From a virus: a stretch of 44,173 nucleotides of DNA. Numbering within the stretch: the first letter of the stretch is position 1; each line of letters begins with the position of its first letter. Shown here piece by piece: positions 31,791-40,015 of the stretch. The stretch is from positions 1 to 44,173 of the IMG/VR virus record IMGVR_UViG_3300025889_000220. One strand, written 5' to 3'. The notes beneath the pieces were generated by a model, which searched no databases, was not told the origin of the DNA, and worked only from the letters and a program-made list of their open reading frames with translations. A program made the position numbers and the translations under genes.

Positions 31791-32690
31791 ATGTATAAAT
31801 CGGCAGTGAACCTCGGTGCAGGCGGTCACGTTCGTTATATGCAAGACGGCGGTGCCACGGTTGAGCTTATGCAAGAGTACCTTGGTAATACTGCAATGGG
31901 AAGTCCTAACTATGGCGTGATGCCTGAAGAAGAAGTAATTCCCCCGCAGAACAATGATTATTCCCAACAGTTTATTGAAGAAGAGGACGTGCCTTCAAAG
32001 GCCGAAAGCTCAAAATTTATTGAGCGTGTTTCCGCACAAGAAACCGCGGACCGCGAACCTCAGTATCCTGAAAAAGGATTAATGAGGGTATTTTCTGATT
32101 CGTTGTTCACTTCTCCCTCTTCTGGAGTTCCCCTCCCTTTGAACTCCGCACAATCGAATCAGATAAGCTCCTCCGGTCAATCTAACGCAGAAATGCGGGA
32201 CGTATTTTATCCGGAGGGGCCGACCTTTTATGAAACATTAGCAACCGACTACGGCTATCCTGATCCAAACGTTGATCCTTTGAGTGGACCAACACGCATG
32301 GATCGTCCGCCCGGTCGTGAAGATATGCCGACACCGCAAGAGCTTCGTGATGTACGAAGCCACATGTTGGGTTCAGCGTTGATGGCTCGCGAGTATGGAC
32401 CGGAAACGGCGCTTGCGGCTGGAGATTTCCGTGAGACATACCACTTTGGTAATCGCTTACATAACGCGATGGATAGACGGAACAACGCAGTTGGCGTAGA
32501 TATATTTAGGAAAGCGGGTATGAATGCAACGCCCGCACAACTGGCGCAAATGGTAGACAGTACGATATATGCCCAGTTAAGTGTAATATTAGGTAGGAAG
32601 CGTAGCGAGAGAGGTTTTAGCAGTCCCGAAGGCGGACCTGACGTTTATTTCCCTCGTGACAGCTACGGATACTTCCTACCAGATCATTAG
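31791..32690 (+). CDS. GG-tagged protein between terL and portal (299 aa)
   Basis: Residues 9-20 read GAGGHVRYMQDGG, a copy of the tag found in several virion proteins here. A long acidic, Pro-rich linker follows. The C-terminal 110 residues form a helical domain with HMLGSALMAREYGPETALAAGDF and HNAMDRRNNAVGVDI. The latter resembles the MDxxNNxxG phrase of DUF6973-type domains found in toxins and some marine phages; this match is by eye only. It is probably a virion or assembly protein. Confidence 0.6.
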   Translation: MYKSAVNLGAGGHVRYMQDGGATVELMQEYLGNTAMGSPNYGVMPEEEVIPPQNNDYSQQFIEEEDVPSKAESSKFIERVSAQETADREPQYPEKGLMRVFSDSLFTSPSSGVPLPLNSAQSNQISSSGQSNAEMRDVFYPEGPTFYETLATDYGYPDPNVDPLSGPTRMDRPPGREDMPTPQELRDVRSHMLGSALMAREYGPETALAAGDFRETYHFGNRLHNAMDRRNNAVGVDIFRKAGMNATPAQLAQMVDSTIYAQLSVILGRKRSERGFSSPEGGPDVYFPRDSYGYFLPDH

Positions 32691-32698
32691 GAGTGGTC

Positions 32699-35152
32699 AT
32701 GGCAAACGGTAAACCAAATGCAGGAATGATGGATCGAAATGTTCCATCGCAGCTCGACGAAGAAGATTTGAAAGCAGAAATTGAGCTGGAGCTTCCTGAC
32801 TCTCAGAACGACGTAATGGCAATGATTAATGCTGAAGACGTTGGTTCGATTGAGGTTACGCCGGAAGATGATGGCGGAGTCGTTATTGATTTTGATCCGC
32901 AAGATCAGCGCGGTAAAAGCAATGACTTCTACATGAACCTTGCGGAAGAAATACCAGACCGCGAACTAGGACGTATTTCTTCTGAGCTATTAGGAGAATT
33001 TGATGCAAATAAGGCGTCTCGCCAAGACTGGGAAGAGGCTTATAGCCACGGTCTTGAACTACTTGGATTCACTTATGAGGAAAGGACGCAGCCTTTTAGA
33101 GGGGCTTCGGGCGTCACTCATCCGCTTTTGGCAGAGGCTGCAACGCAGTTCCAAGCTCAAGCGTTTAATGAACTTCTTCCACCTACAGGCCCTGTACGCA
33201 CTATCGTCATGGGTTCAGAAACGCGTGAAAAGGTTGCTCAAGCGCAACGCGTAAAACAATTTATGAACTACTACATCACGAATGTGATGGAAGAGTACAC
33301 ACCAGATATGGACCAGATGCTGTTTTATTTGCCTCTGGCCGGTTCAACATTTAAGAAAACTTACTACGATGAAACGCTTGGACGCGCTGTATCCAAGTTT
33401 GTGCCTGCGGAGAACTTGATTGTTCCTTATGAGACCGCGGACCTCGAAACATGCCCTAACATTACGCAAGTTGTGCGTATGCCTCTTAATGATCTGCGCA
33501 AACGACAGATTGCGGGGCTATATTTAGATGTTGAAGTTATCCCTGCACAGAAAGATTTGGACGGGGTAACAGAAGAACTCGACAAGATTGAAGGCATTGA
33601 ACCTAGTCAGATTGACTATGATTGCACAATCTTGGAAGTACATGCCGATCTTGACTTAGAAGGTTACGAAGACCTTGATTCAGACGGCGAGCCTACCGGA
33701 ATTAGGATTCCGTATATTGTAACCATCTCTGAAGATAACGGTCAGATTCTATCTATCCGTCGTAATTATCGCGAAGACGATCCCCTTAAGAAGAAAATCC
33801 AATATTTCACCCATTACAAGTTCCTACCGGGCTTCGGGTTCTATGGTTTGGGGTTGATTCACACCATTGGCGGTTTGTCACGAACCGCTACGGCGGCACT
33901 GCGACAGTTGATCGACGCTGGTACGTTGTCCAACCTCCCGGCGGGTTTCAAGGCCCGCGGACTACGGATCAGGGATGACGATGATCCGTTGCAGCCCGGA
34001 GAGTTCAGAGACGTGGACGCACCCGGAGGGGCTATTCGTGACAGCCTAATGCCGCTGCCGTTTAAGGGCCCCGATCAAACATTGTTTAATTTGTTGGGCT
34101 TTGTAGTACAGGCCGGTCAGCGTTTTGCGACGATCACGGACCTTCGTGTTGGTGAGGGCAATGAACAAGCAGCCGTGGGTACAACCATGGCAATGATGGA
34201 ACAAGGCTCACGGGTCATGAGCGCAGTGCATAAGAGATTGCACTATGCGATGCGTCAGGAGTTTAAGATTCTTGCGCGTGTGATGTCTGAGAGCTTGCCA
34301 CAGGAGTATCCGTACACGGTTCCCGGTGGCGATCAACGGATCATGGCACAGGACTTTGATGACCGTGTGGATGTTATCCCGGTTAGTAATCCGAATGTCT
34401 TTAGCCAAGCGCAGCGCATTATGCTTGCGCAGACTAAACTACAGCTCGCGACCCAAGCACCAGAAATTCACAACATGCACGAAGTGTTCCGTGACATGTA
34501 TGAAGCGTTGGGTGTTGCGGATGTAGACAGATTAATGAAGGCGATTCCGGCAGAGATTCCGGAGCCTCTTGATCCAGCGCAGGAGAACATTAATGCGTTG
34601 GATATGTTGCCATTGAAAGCGTTTGAGGGTCAGAACCATCAGGCGCACATCATGGCTCACTTGTTGTTTGGCACGTCACCCATGGTAGGTCAGATGCCTC
34701 CTGTGGCCATGGCGTTGCAAAAGCATGTGATGGAACACGTACAGCAAGCCGCAAGAGAACAAGCGGCGGTTGCTTATTTGCAGCAAGTTCAGCAGACAGG
34801 TCAGCCTGCGAGCGACGACGAGATGTTGCAGATCGAACAGCTTACGGCACAGTTTGTTGCCGAAGGTATGCAGCAGGTTAAGGAACTGTCTGGTCAGCTT
34901 TCTGGTCAGGGCGCTCCCGATCCGCTGGTACAGCTCAAAGAACAGGAGATTCAGCTCAAGGCACAGTCCGATCAAGCAGACAATCAGATCGACCAAGCAC
35001 GTGTTCAGTTGGAGGCTCAGAACCAAACGATGCGTTCGCAGCAATTCGATCAACGGTTGGCTTCGCAAGAACGTCAGACACAGGCGCGTATTCAGTCTGC
35101 GATGGAGCGCGAGCTGCTCAAGCAGCGTAACAACGGAGGTGCCCCACAATGA
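32699..35152 (+). CDS. Portal protein
   Basis: An 817-residue protein from ATG 32699, which has AGGAG five bases upstream; a GTG at 32693 overlaps that site and is rejected. After an acidic N-terminus comes the portal body, with YEERTQPFRGASGVTHPLL, PTGPVRTIV, FYLPLAGSTFKKTYYDE, VPAENLIVPY, GFYGLGLIHTIGG and TAALRQLIDAGTLSNLPAG. These are phrases of the large podovirus-type or marine-phage portals. The last 170 residues are a Gln-rich helix, perhaps the barrel or crown. It makes the dodecameric DNA channel and docks TerL. Confidence 0.85.
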   Translation: MANGKPNAGMMDRNVPSQLDEEDLKAEIELELPDSQNDVMAMINAEDVGSIEVTPEDDGGVVIDFDPQDQRGKSNDFYMNLAEEIPDRELGRISSELLGEFDANKASRQDWEEAYSHGLELLGFTYEERTQPFRGASGVTHPLLAEAATQFQAQAFNELLPPTGPVRTIVMGSETREKVAQAQRVKQFMNYYITNVMEEYTPDMDQMLFYLPLAGSTFKKTYYDETLGRAVSKFVPAENLIVPYETADLETCPNITQVVRMPLNDLRKRQIAGLYLDVEVIPAQKDLDGVTEELDKIEGIEPSQIDYDCTILEVHADLDLEGYEDLDSDGEPTGIRIPYIVTISEDNGQILSIRRNYREDDPLKKKIQYFTHYKFLPGFGFYGLGLIHTIGGLSRTATAALRQLIDAGTLSNLPAGFKARGLRIRDDDDPLQPGEFRDVDAPGGAIRDSLMPLPFKGPDQTLFNLLGFVVQAGQRFATITDLRVGEGNEQAAVGTTMAMMEQGSRVMSAVHKRLHYAMRQEFKILARVMSESLPQEYPYTVPGGDQRIMAQDFDDRVDVIPVSNPNVFSQAQRIMLAQTKLQLATQAPEIHNMHEVFRDMYEALGVADVDRLMKAIPAEIPEPLDPAQENINALDMLPLKAFEGQNHQAHIMAHLLFGTSPMVGQMPPVAMALQKHVMEHVQQAAREQAAVAYLQQVQQTGQPASDDEMLQIEQLTAQFVAEGMQQVKELSGQLSGQGAPDPLVQLKEQEIQLKAQSDQADNQIDQARVQLEAQNQTMRSQQFDQRLASQERQTQARIQSAMERELLKQRNNGGAPQ

Positions 35153-36312
35153 TGGAGAAAAGTTTAAACTACGCTTATCCGCGTAATTTTGCTGAAGGTG
35201 GCGAAGTTGCGGTGGCGGACCCTAATCCAGAAAGGTTAGAGCCTGCAACTGCCGAGGCCGATCAATTAAGTGATACGCAGCTCAGTATGCTTCGGGCAGC
35301 GGAGCAGATGGCAATTAGTTCTGGTCAAATGCCGGAAGAGTTAGCTGGTGAAATAAACCGATACTACGGCCAACTCGATCAATACGACTTTTCGCCGTTC
35401 GAGCCTAATCAAGTCGAGTATGTCACAGGACTAATGGATTACTTGGGTATGCCTTATACCCAGCGTAACTTATTTGAGGTATTGGACAACCAGTTTGGTA
35501 GTAAAAATACGGTCAGTGCCGATACGTTGAACATGTTATTCCCCGGCGGCAACAGCGACCGCATGAGTGTTTTGACCGCATTAAGTTCAGATAATTATGG
35601 GCAGTACGACCCGAACAAGCAGTACGGCGCACAAAATCAAGCCAACACGCAAGGTGATCTAAACCAAGCAGCGGCTGATGCTACAGCGGCTATTGGTGAC
35701 GTTGCACAGCCTACTAGCGCACCTGTAACAGAAGGCCCTGTCACCCCTACCCCTCTCTGGGAAGACGCCCCTGAAATTGATTGGGGTATTTTTGGGAATC
35801 GACAAAACGTTACGGTTACGCCGGGTGCGGATGCGTTAGCTGGCGCGGGTTATGAGGCTCCGACGAACACTATTGGAGACGTTTATACAGGCAGTGGCAC
35901 TCCCGCTATCCCGACAACGCCTATGCCAGACCCTGTTGTAACAACACCTGTCCAGCCAAACCCTGTTGTGCCTGATCCTTTTCAACCTGCGCCCGTAGTA
36001 CCCGGAGTTCCCGGCAACATTAATATTGCGCCTATTGACACAAGCGGTGTGACCTCACCAGCGCAAAATCTATCTATGGGTAATATTGCAGGCGCATTCA
36101 CGTCTAACCCGCCACCACCGGCTGGCGGACAACAAGCGTATCAAAATTTTGTATCGCCTGAGTTACAAGCCTATCAAGCACCCACTATGACGGGGGCTGC
36201 TCAAGGCTTGGGTTCTCTCATGAGCGATCCGTTGCAGCAACAAGAAGAAGAAAATCCTTATTTGTTGAGCAGCACACCAACAAGCAGTGTATTTAGCAGA
36301 CCCGGAGGTTAA
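35149..36312 (+). CDS. Probable virion-associated protein with GG tag and Pro-rich tail (387 aa)
   Basis: Coupled to portal by ATGA, with GGAGG eight bases before the first ATG. Residues 14-20 are FAEGGEV, a short form of the tag. A helical N-terminal domain (about 25-150) is followed by Ala/Asn/Gln linker and a Pro/Val/Thr-rich region (about 190-300). There is no recognised family. Position after portal fits an adaptor, neck or internal protein. Confidence 0.55.
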   Translation: MMEKSLNYAYPRNFAEGGEVAVADPNPERLEPATAEADQLSDTQLSMLRAAEQMAISSGQMPEELAGEINRYYGQLDQYDFSPFEPNQVEYVTGLMDYLGMPYTQRNLFEVLDNQFGSKNTVSADTLNMLFPGGNSDRMSVLTALSSDNYGQYDPNKQYGAQNQANTQGDLNQAAADATAAIGDVAQPTSAPVTEGPVTPTPLWEDAPEIDWGIFGNRQNVTVTPGADALAGAGYEAPTNTIGDVYTGSGTPAIPTTPMPDPVVTTPVQPNPVVPDPFQPAPVVPGVPGNINIAPIDTSGVTSPAQNLSMGNIAGAFTSNPPPPAGGQQAYQNFVSPELQAYQAPTMTGAAQGLGSLMSDPLQQQEEENPYLLSSTPTSSVFSRPGG

Positions 36313-36313
36313 A

Positions 36314-36511
36314 ATGAAAGGTAAAGTAAAATATCAGGGCTCCGCTCCCGGCAAATCACCCAAAGCGGTGGAATATGCGGATATTAAAGGCCAAGGGCGA
36401 GTTCCCTATGGTAAAACAGCAAAGCCGCCTATGGCAGGCGACAAGCAGCGCAAGATGAAAATGCGCGGTGCAGGAGCTGCCATCAAAGGCACCGACTTTA
36501 TGGGTTGCTAA
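36314..36511 (+). CDS. Small basic phage protein with RGxGAAxxGTxFxGC tail (65 aa)
   Basis: Start at ATG 36314, six bases after CGGAGGTT. The product is Lys/Gly-rich and ends [18 protein letters not shown] recognise this C-terminal phrase from small proteins near portal genes of many environmental phages; no function is known to me. The terminal Cys is notable. It is followed one base later by another small basic gene. Confidence 0.7.
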   Translation: MKGKVKYQGSAPGKSPKAVEYADIKGQGRVPYGKTAKPPMAGDKQRKMKMRGAGAAIKGTDFMGC

Positions 36512-36512
36512 C

Positions 36513-36737
36513 ATGCCGTTAAAGAAGGGCAGTAGTGATAAGACGGTTAGTGCAAACGTCAAGAAGTTGATGGACGAGGGCTATCCCCAACGTCAAGCGG
36601 TTGCTATTGCCCTTTCGACGGCAGGTAAGTCGAAAAAGAAAACTAGGCGCAACAAGGTGGTTAAGAAAGCCAAAGGTGGGGCCATTAAAGGCTTTAGCCC
36701 GATAGCGCGTAAACAGCGTTTTGAAGGAGTTTTGTAA
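36513..36737 (+). CDS. Small basic phage protein (74 aa) ending in [12 protein letters not shown] motif
   Basis: Start at ATG 36513. Residues 1-45 ([20 protein letters not shown]...[18 protein letters not shown]) are a conserved small helical fold seen in many marine phages. The C-terminus is [22 protein letters not shown] Gly-Gly tag followed by SPIAR-QRF is a conserved end of these proteins. It is strongly basic and may contact DNA or portal. The stop overlaps the next ATG (TAATG). Confidence 0.65.
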   Translation: MPLKKGSSDKTVSANVKKLMDEGYPQRQAVAIALSTAGKSKKKTRRNKVVKKAKGGAIKGFSPIARKQRFEGVL

Positions 36738-38695
36738 TGGTCAAATTAAATTTTGGAGGGTTTCAGTTAACGCCTGAGATGTTAGCTCAAATTGGTATGG
36801 CAAACCCTGCGCCTGCTCCTTTACCTACGCCTGTAGCGCCACCTCCTGCGGCTTTACCATCAATTCCAGATTTGTCACAAATAGATTTGTCTAATATTCA
36901 GCTACCGGCTGAGTTAAACATTCCTATGCCTTCGGAGTTACCTTTACCTCCGCCTCCACCACCTATGGAAGTTGCGCCTGGTCCAATGCCAGAACCCGTG
37001 ATGCCACCACCGTTACCGCCTCGACCTATAAACGAACTCGAGCCTGATTTTGAAATTGCGCCGGCCGCTCTGCCGGAGTTAGTAACTCCGCCACCGACGC
37101 CTCCTGTGAAAGTTCCCCCACCGGTTCTTCAACCAGAGCCAGTGGCACCTCCTCCGCCTCCAATACCGGTAGAGCCGCCACCTCAACCTGTGCCTGCGCC
37201 TCCGCCCCCACCGGTTCCTGCGCCTCCGCCCCCACCGGTTCCTCAACCAGAACCAGTGGCACCGCCGCGTAGGCCTATACCTAATCCGGAGCCAGAACCG
37301 ACACCGTTGCCGGAGCCAGAACCGACACCGTTGCCGGTTCCTGCACCGCCGCCTCCTCCGCCCCCAACGCCAGCTCCTCCGCCTCCAATGCCGGTAGAGC
37401 CGCCTCCAATGCCGGTAGAGCCGCCTCCGGACAGTTTGGAGTTTATTCCAGTTCCAACGACGCCTCCTCCGCCTCCTCCGCCAGAGGCTGTGGCTCCTCC
37501 GCCTCCTCCGATGCGAGTGGACCCACCTCCCGCACTTGCGCAACCGACGCCAGAGCTAATGGGGCGTATTGCGGCAGAGGCAGGAAGACTTTTTGAGGAA
37601 GAGCCGGGAATAAGGCTAGACCCTACACCTGTTTCGCCTCCACCAGCGCCTGTAGTTACTGACCCTGCGCCCGCCCCTGCTACCACAGGTATTGATGCTT
37701 TGATCGGTAATCCGATTTTGGACATCACGCCAGAGCAAATAGAAGAAGCGAAGGCAATGATGGCAGAGAACGGGATTTCTACGGCTGGATTAGATCAAGC
37801 CGCGGCTGCTATTACGCCAAGGGTTGAGCCAACCACAACCGTACAACCGACTACGACTGTAGAACCTGCCTCTACTACTCCCTCTCTAGCTGAGATAAGA
37901 GAGGCCGCAGGACAATTTGATTTGTACGGCGGGGAAGGTTTTGATCCAGAAACGTTTGCCCAAATTCAGCAAGCTACTGGCATTGAAACGATAGATAACC
38001 CAATGGTAAACGATTACGTTGCACCAACAACTGTAACCGAAGCCGTATCTAACCCAACAACAAACCCTGTTGCTGTTGCGTTAGAAGACTCAATCACTTT
38101 ACCGGATGGTAGCGTTATAGATTTATCTGGCATCGAAACGGGTCAGTTTTTGTCCGGTGAGGGCATTGAGATAAACCCGAACGTTTTTGGGGGTACGGCA
38201 GAAAACGTCAACGTTACCGTAAATCAGGATGCGCCAATTTCCACCGCAGACGTTATGGCGGGCGTACCAAGCAATGTAATCAACACCGCCCCGGCTGGTG
38301 ATTATTTTACGGATGGGCAATTAGCTGAGATGGGGGATGTAGAACCCGGCTCAACTTATGTAGAAGGCGTAGACCCCGAAGTGTATGGTAATTTGACACC
38401 GGAACAACAAGCTGCATTAGACGATTGGATTGCAAATAATCCACCCGGAACTGTGATTGCCACGCCGTTTGGCGGTGTTACCATACCGGGCACAACCTCC
38501 ACTTATACTCCTAGAACAGTCACACCTGTTGCAGATGTAGGTGATTTGGTAATAAGAGGCGCAAGCGGTCCGTCAACGTCAGCGTCTAGTTATTCGCAAA
38601 TGGGAGCAGGATACACCCCACCTCAGTCTTTAGGTAATCCATTCAAACGGCCCGAATCACAGCAAGGCATTGGTTCTTTGGCTGGCGGCGGATAA
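36737..38695 (+). CDS. Proline-rich structural protein (652 aa)
   Basis: Residues about 15-310 are dominated by Pro with Val, Ala, Glu and Met (PxP, PPPP and EP runs), predicting extended polyproline helix. Residues 310-652 are acidic and less biased, with Asn/Thr/Val-rich strands and a short Gly/Ser C-terminus. Tandem DNA duplications are visible in the proline region. Proline-rich stretches in phage virions can act as spacers or arms; no family is recognised. It is TAATG-coupled to the preceding small gene. Confidence 0.6.
   Translation: MVKLNFGGFQLTPEMLAQIGMANPAPAPLPTPVAPPPAALPSIPDLSQIDLSNIQLPAELNIPMPSELPLPPPPPPMEVAPGPMPEPVMPPPLPPRPINELEPDFEIAPAALPELVTPPPTPPVKVPPPVLQPEPVAPPPPPIPVEPPPQPVPAPPPPPVPAPPPPPVPQPEPVAPPRRPIPNPEPEPTPLPEPEPTPLPVPAPPPPPPPTPAPPPPMPVEPPPMPVEPPPDSLEFIPVPTTPPPPPPPEAVAPPPPPMRVDPPPALAQPTPELMGRIAAEAGRLFEEEPGIRLDPTPVSPPPAPVVTDPAPAPATTGIDALIGNPILDITPEQIEEAKAMMAENGISTAGLDQAAAAITPRVEPTTTVQPTTTVEPASTTPSLAEIREAAGQFDLYGGEGFDPETFAQIQQATGIETIDNPMVNDYVAPTTVTEAVSNPTTNPVAVALEDSITLPDGSVIDLSGIETGQFLSGEGIEINPNVFGGTAENVNVTVNQDAPISTADVMAGVPSNVINTAPAGDYFTDGQLAEMGDVEPGSTYVEGVDPEVYGNLTPEQQAALDDWIANNPPGTVIATPFGGVTIPGTTSTYTPRTVTPVADVGDLVIRGASGPSTSASSYSQMGAGYTPPQSLGNPFKRPESQQGIGSLAGGG
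37193..37423 (+). repeat. In-frame tandem repeats in the proline-rich gene
   Basis: Perfect tandem pairs: 24 bp at 37193-37216 and 37217-37240, 24 bp at 37287-37310 and 37311-37334, and 21 bp at 37382-37402 and 37403-37423. All are multiples of three, so the protein frame is kept. Perfect identity points to recent slippage or unequal exchange. Confidence 0.9.
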
Positions 38696-38697
38696 TA

Positions 38698-38747
38698 TAA
38701 CTTTTTAAAAAGTTATCCCTGTGATACATTGAATATATAAGTATCAC
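38698..38747. promoter_or_regulatory. Promoter and operator-like inverted repeats of the lysis cassette
   Basis: TAACTTTTTAAAAAGTTA (38698-38715) is a perfect palindrome; with no T tail beyond it, it is more likely an operator or UP-like element than a terminator. Then GTGATAC (38721-38727) and GTATCAC (38741-38747) form an inverted repeat around a -10-like TATAAG (38736-38741). TTATCC (38713-38718) sits 17 bases upstream as a weak -35. Confidence 0.5.
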
Positions 38748-38760
38748 GGGGGCAACTAAT

Positions 38761-39225
38761 TTGTTAGCTGAACTTGCCGCTTTTAACGCCGGGTTTGCCG
38801 TCGTCAAGCAATTTGTAGCCAATGGGCGCGATTTGTCTGACGCAATGGGCGCTATTGGCCAAATGGTGGGCGCAAAAGAAGACCTTAAAAATCGTGGTGA
38901 AAAAAAGAAAAAGAGTGTTCTGTCGGTTTTAGGAGGCAAAACCGAAAACGATTTTGAAGAGTTCATGGCGCTTGAAAAAATCAAGCAGATTGAAAAAGAA
39001 TTAACCTCAATGATGAAACTTTATGGTCGTCCGGGGTTGCACGATGATTGGGTGCGCTTTCAAGCAGAAGCTCGAAAACAACGAAGACAACAAGCCTTAG
39101 AGGAAAAGAAGCGTAAAGAAAAGCTAGTAGAGTATGCTGCATGGGTGTTTGCCAGCGTTGTCTTAGTTGGCGGGTTCATTGGCTTAGTTCTCTGGGTAAA
39201 GTATCTTAGGGACGGCACACTATGA
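38761..39225 (+). CDS. Membrane protein with charged helical stalk (154 aa)
   Basis: TTG start preceded by CACGGGGG. Residues 1-45 are a mild helical region, 46-130 are very Lys/Glu-rich coiled coil, and about 128-148 is one membrane helix (AAWVFASVVLVGGFIGLVLWV) with a short tail. Similar proteins sit before holin genes in marine phages. It overlaps the next gene by four bases. A part in lysis, for example as a holin partner, is inferred from context. Confidence 0.65.
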   Translation: MLAELAAFNAGFAVVKQFVANGRDLSDAMGAIGQMVGAKEDLKNRGEKKKKSVLSVLGGKTENDFEEFMALEKIKQIEKELTSMMKLYGRPGLHDDWVRFQAEARKQRRQQALEEKKRKEKLVEYAAWVFASVVLVGGFIGLVLWVKYLRDGTL

Positions 39226-39542
39226 CACGAAAAGAGTTACAAGAAAGAAGTCGTTACGAGGAGTTTGACTTGAACCACGACGGGGTAGTGGACGACGAGG
39301 AAATCAAACGTAGCCAAGAAATGCTGGAGCTGGAACTAAGAGAAGAAAAAGCTCTTGCCCAGAAACGTATGGCGTGGGTGGCATTGAGCAGCATGGTTTT
39401 GTTTACCGTTGTGCTTTTTACCCCCTATGTTTCAGAAACGCGTGTCTCTGCATTGGGCGATCTGCTTGGTCTGTTTTACATAGCGCAAGCTTCTGTTGTC
39501 GGTTTTTACTTTGGCGCAACAGCTTACATGAGCCGCAAGTAA
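39222..39542 (+). CDS. EF-hand membrane protein, possible calcium-responsive holin-like protein
   Basis: A 106-residue protein. Residues 15-27 (FDLNHDGVVDDEE) form a complete EF-hand calcium loop with D, N, D, G, V and E at the expected places. After a charged helix come two hydrophobic segments, about 49-68 and 80-99, so the EF-hand would sit on one side of a membrane hairpin. It lies between another membrane protein and the holin. I infer a role in lysis timing or envelope sensing; calcium-linked lysis is not shown. Confidence 0.7.
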   Translation: MTRKELQERSRYEEFDLNHDGVVDDEEIKRSQEMLELELREEKALAQKRMAWVALSSMVLFTVVLFTPYVSETRVSALGDLLGLFYIAQASVVGFYFGATAYMSRK

Positions 39543-39568
39543 ACTTTTACTTTATAACACGTGTTTTC

Positions 39569-39577
39569 TGGTATAAG
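39569..39577 (+). promoter_or_regulatory. Extended -10 promoter before the holin gene
   Basis: TGGTATAAG, a TG-extended -10, identical over nine bases to 15560-15568. The palindrome AACACGTGTT (39556-39565) lies just upstream, where an activator could bind. The ribosome site before the holin start is TAGGAGG. Confidence 0.4.
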
Positions 39578-39607
39578 ATTAAATGCGGGAAATCTTAGGA
39601 GGTTACT

Positions 39608-40015
39608 ATGCTAGGACAGATAGTAGGTAGCCTTGTCGGACCAGTCACAGGCTTACTAGACAAGGTTATCGAAGACAAAGATGAAAAAGCCAAGTTGGCG
39701 CATGAAATTGCGACGATGGCCGAAAAACAAGCACACGCTGTTGCGCTTGCGCAAATTGAAGTCAATAAGATTGAAGCTCAATCGTCTAGCTTCTTTAAAT
39801 CGTCGTGGAGACCCTTTATCGGATGGGTCTGTGGAGTAGCATTTGCATATCATTTTGTTGTTCAGCCCTTGCTAATTTTTGGGTTGGCCGCTACTGGAAC
39901 ACAATTACCCCCTCTTCCTGAGTTTGACATGTCTACTTTACTGACGGTCCTTGGCGGCCTTTTAGGCCTTGGTACGTTACGCACGTATGAAAAGTCGAAA
40001 GGGCTGTCCAGATGA
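39608..40015 (+). CDS. Holin of the GTA 3-TM type
   Basis: A 135-residue protein. A helical N-terminus (KVIEDKDEKAKLAHEIATM) leads to SSSFFKSSWRPFIGWVCGVAFAYHF, the WRPFIGW signature of GTA_holin_3TM. This is followed by QPLL hydrophobic and LLTVLGGLLGLGTLRTYEK segments. It would form inner-membrane lesions that free the endolysin encoded next. The stop overlaps the endolysin start as ATGA. Confidence 0.85.
   Translation: MLGQIVGSLVGPVTGLLDKVIEDKDEKAKLAHEIATMAEKQAHAVALAQIEVNKIEAQSSSFFKSSWRPFIGWVCGVAFAYHFVVQPLLIFGLAATGTQLPPLPEFDMSTLLTVLGGLLGLGTLRTYEKSKGLSR

Noticed and set aside
36314-36737. Considering the two small basic genes as one frameshifted gene.
   Set aside because: Each has a distinct conserved ending or start phrase, and the intervening stop and start are normal.
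37079-37543. Minus-strand Arg/Trp-rich frame.
   Set aside because: Complement of Pro-codon repeats; composition artefact.
39556-39565. AACACGTGTT palindrome as a third parS site.
   Set aside because: Shares only the CACGTG core; the outer GTTTC/GAAAC arms are missing.
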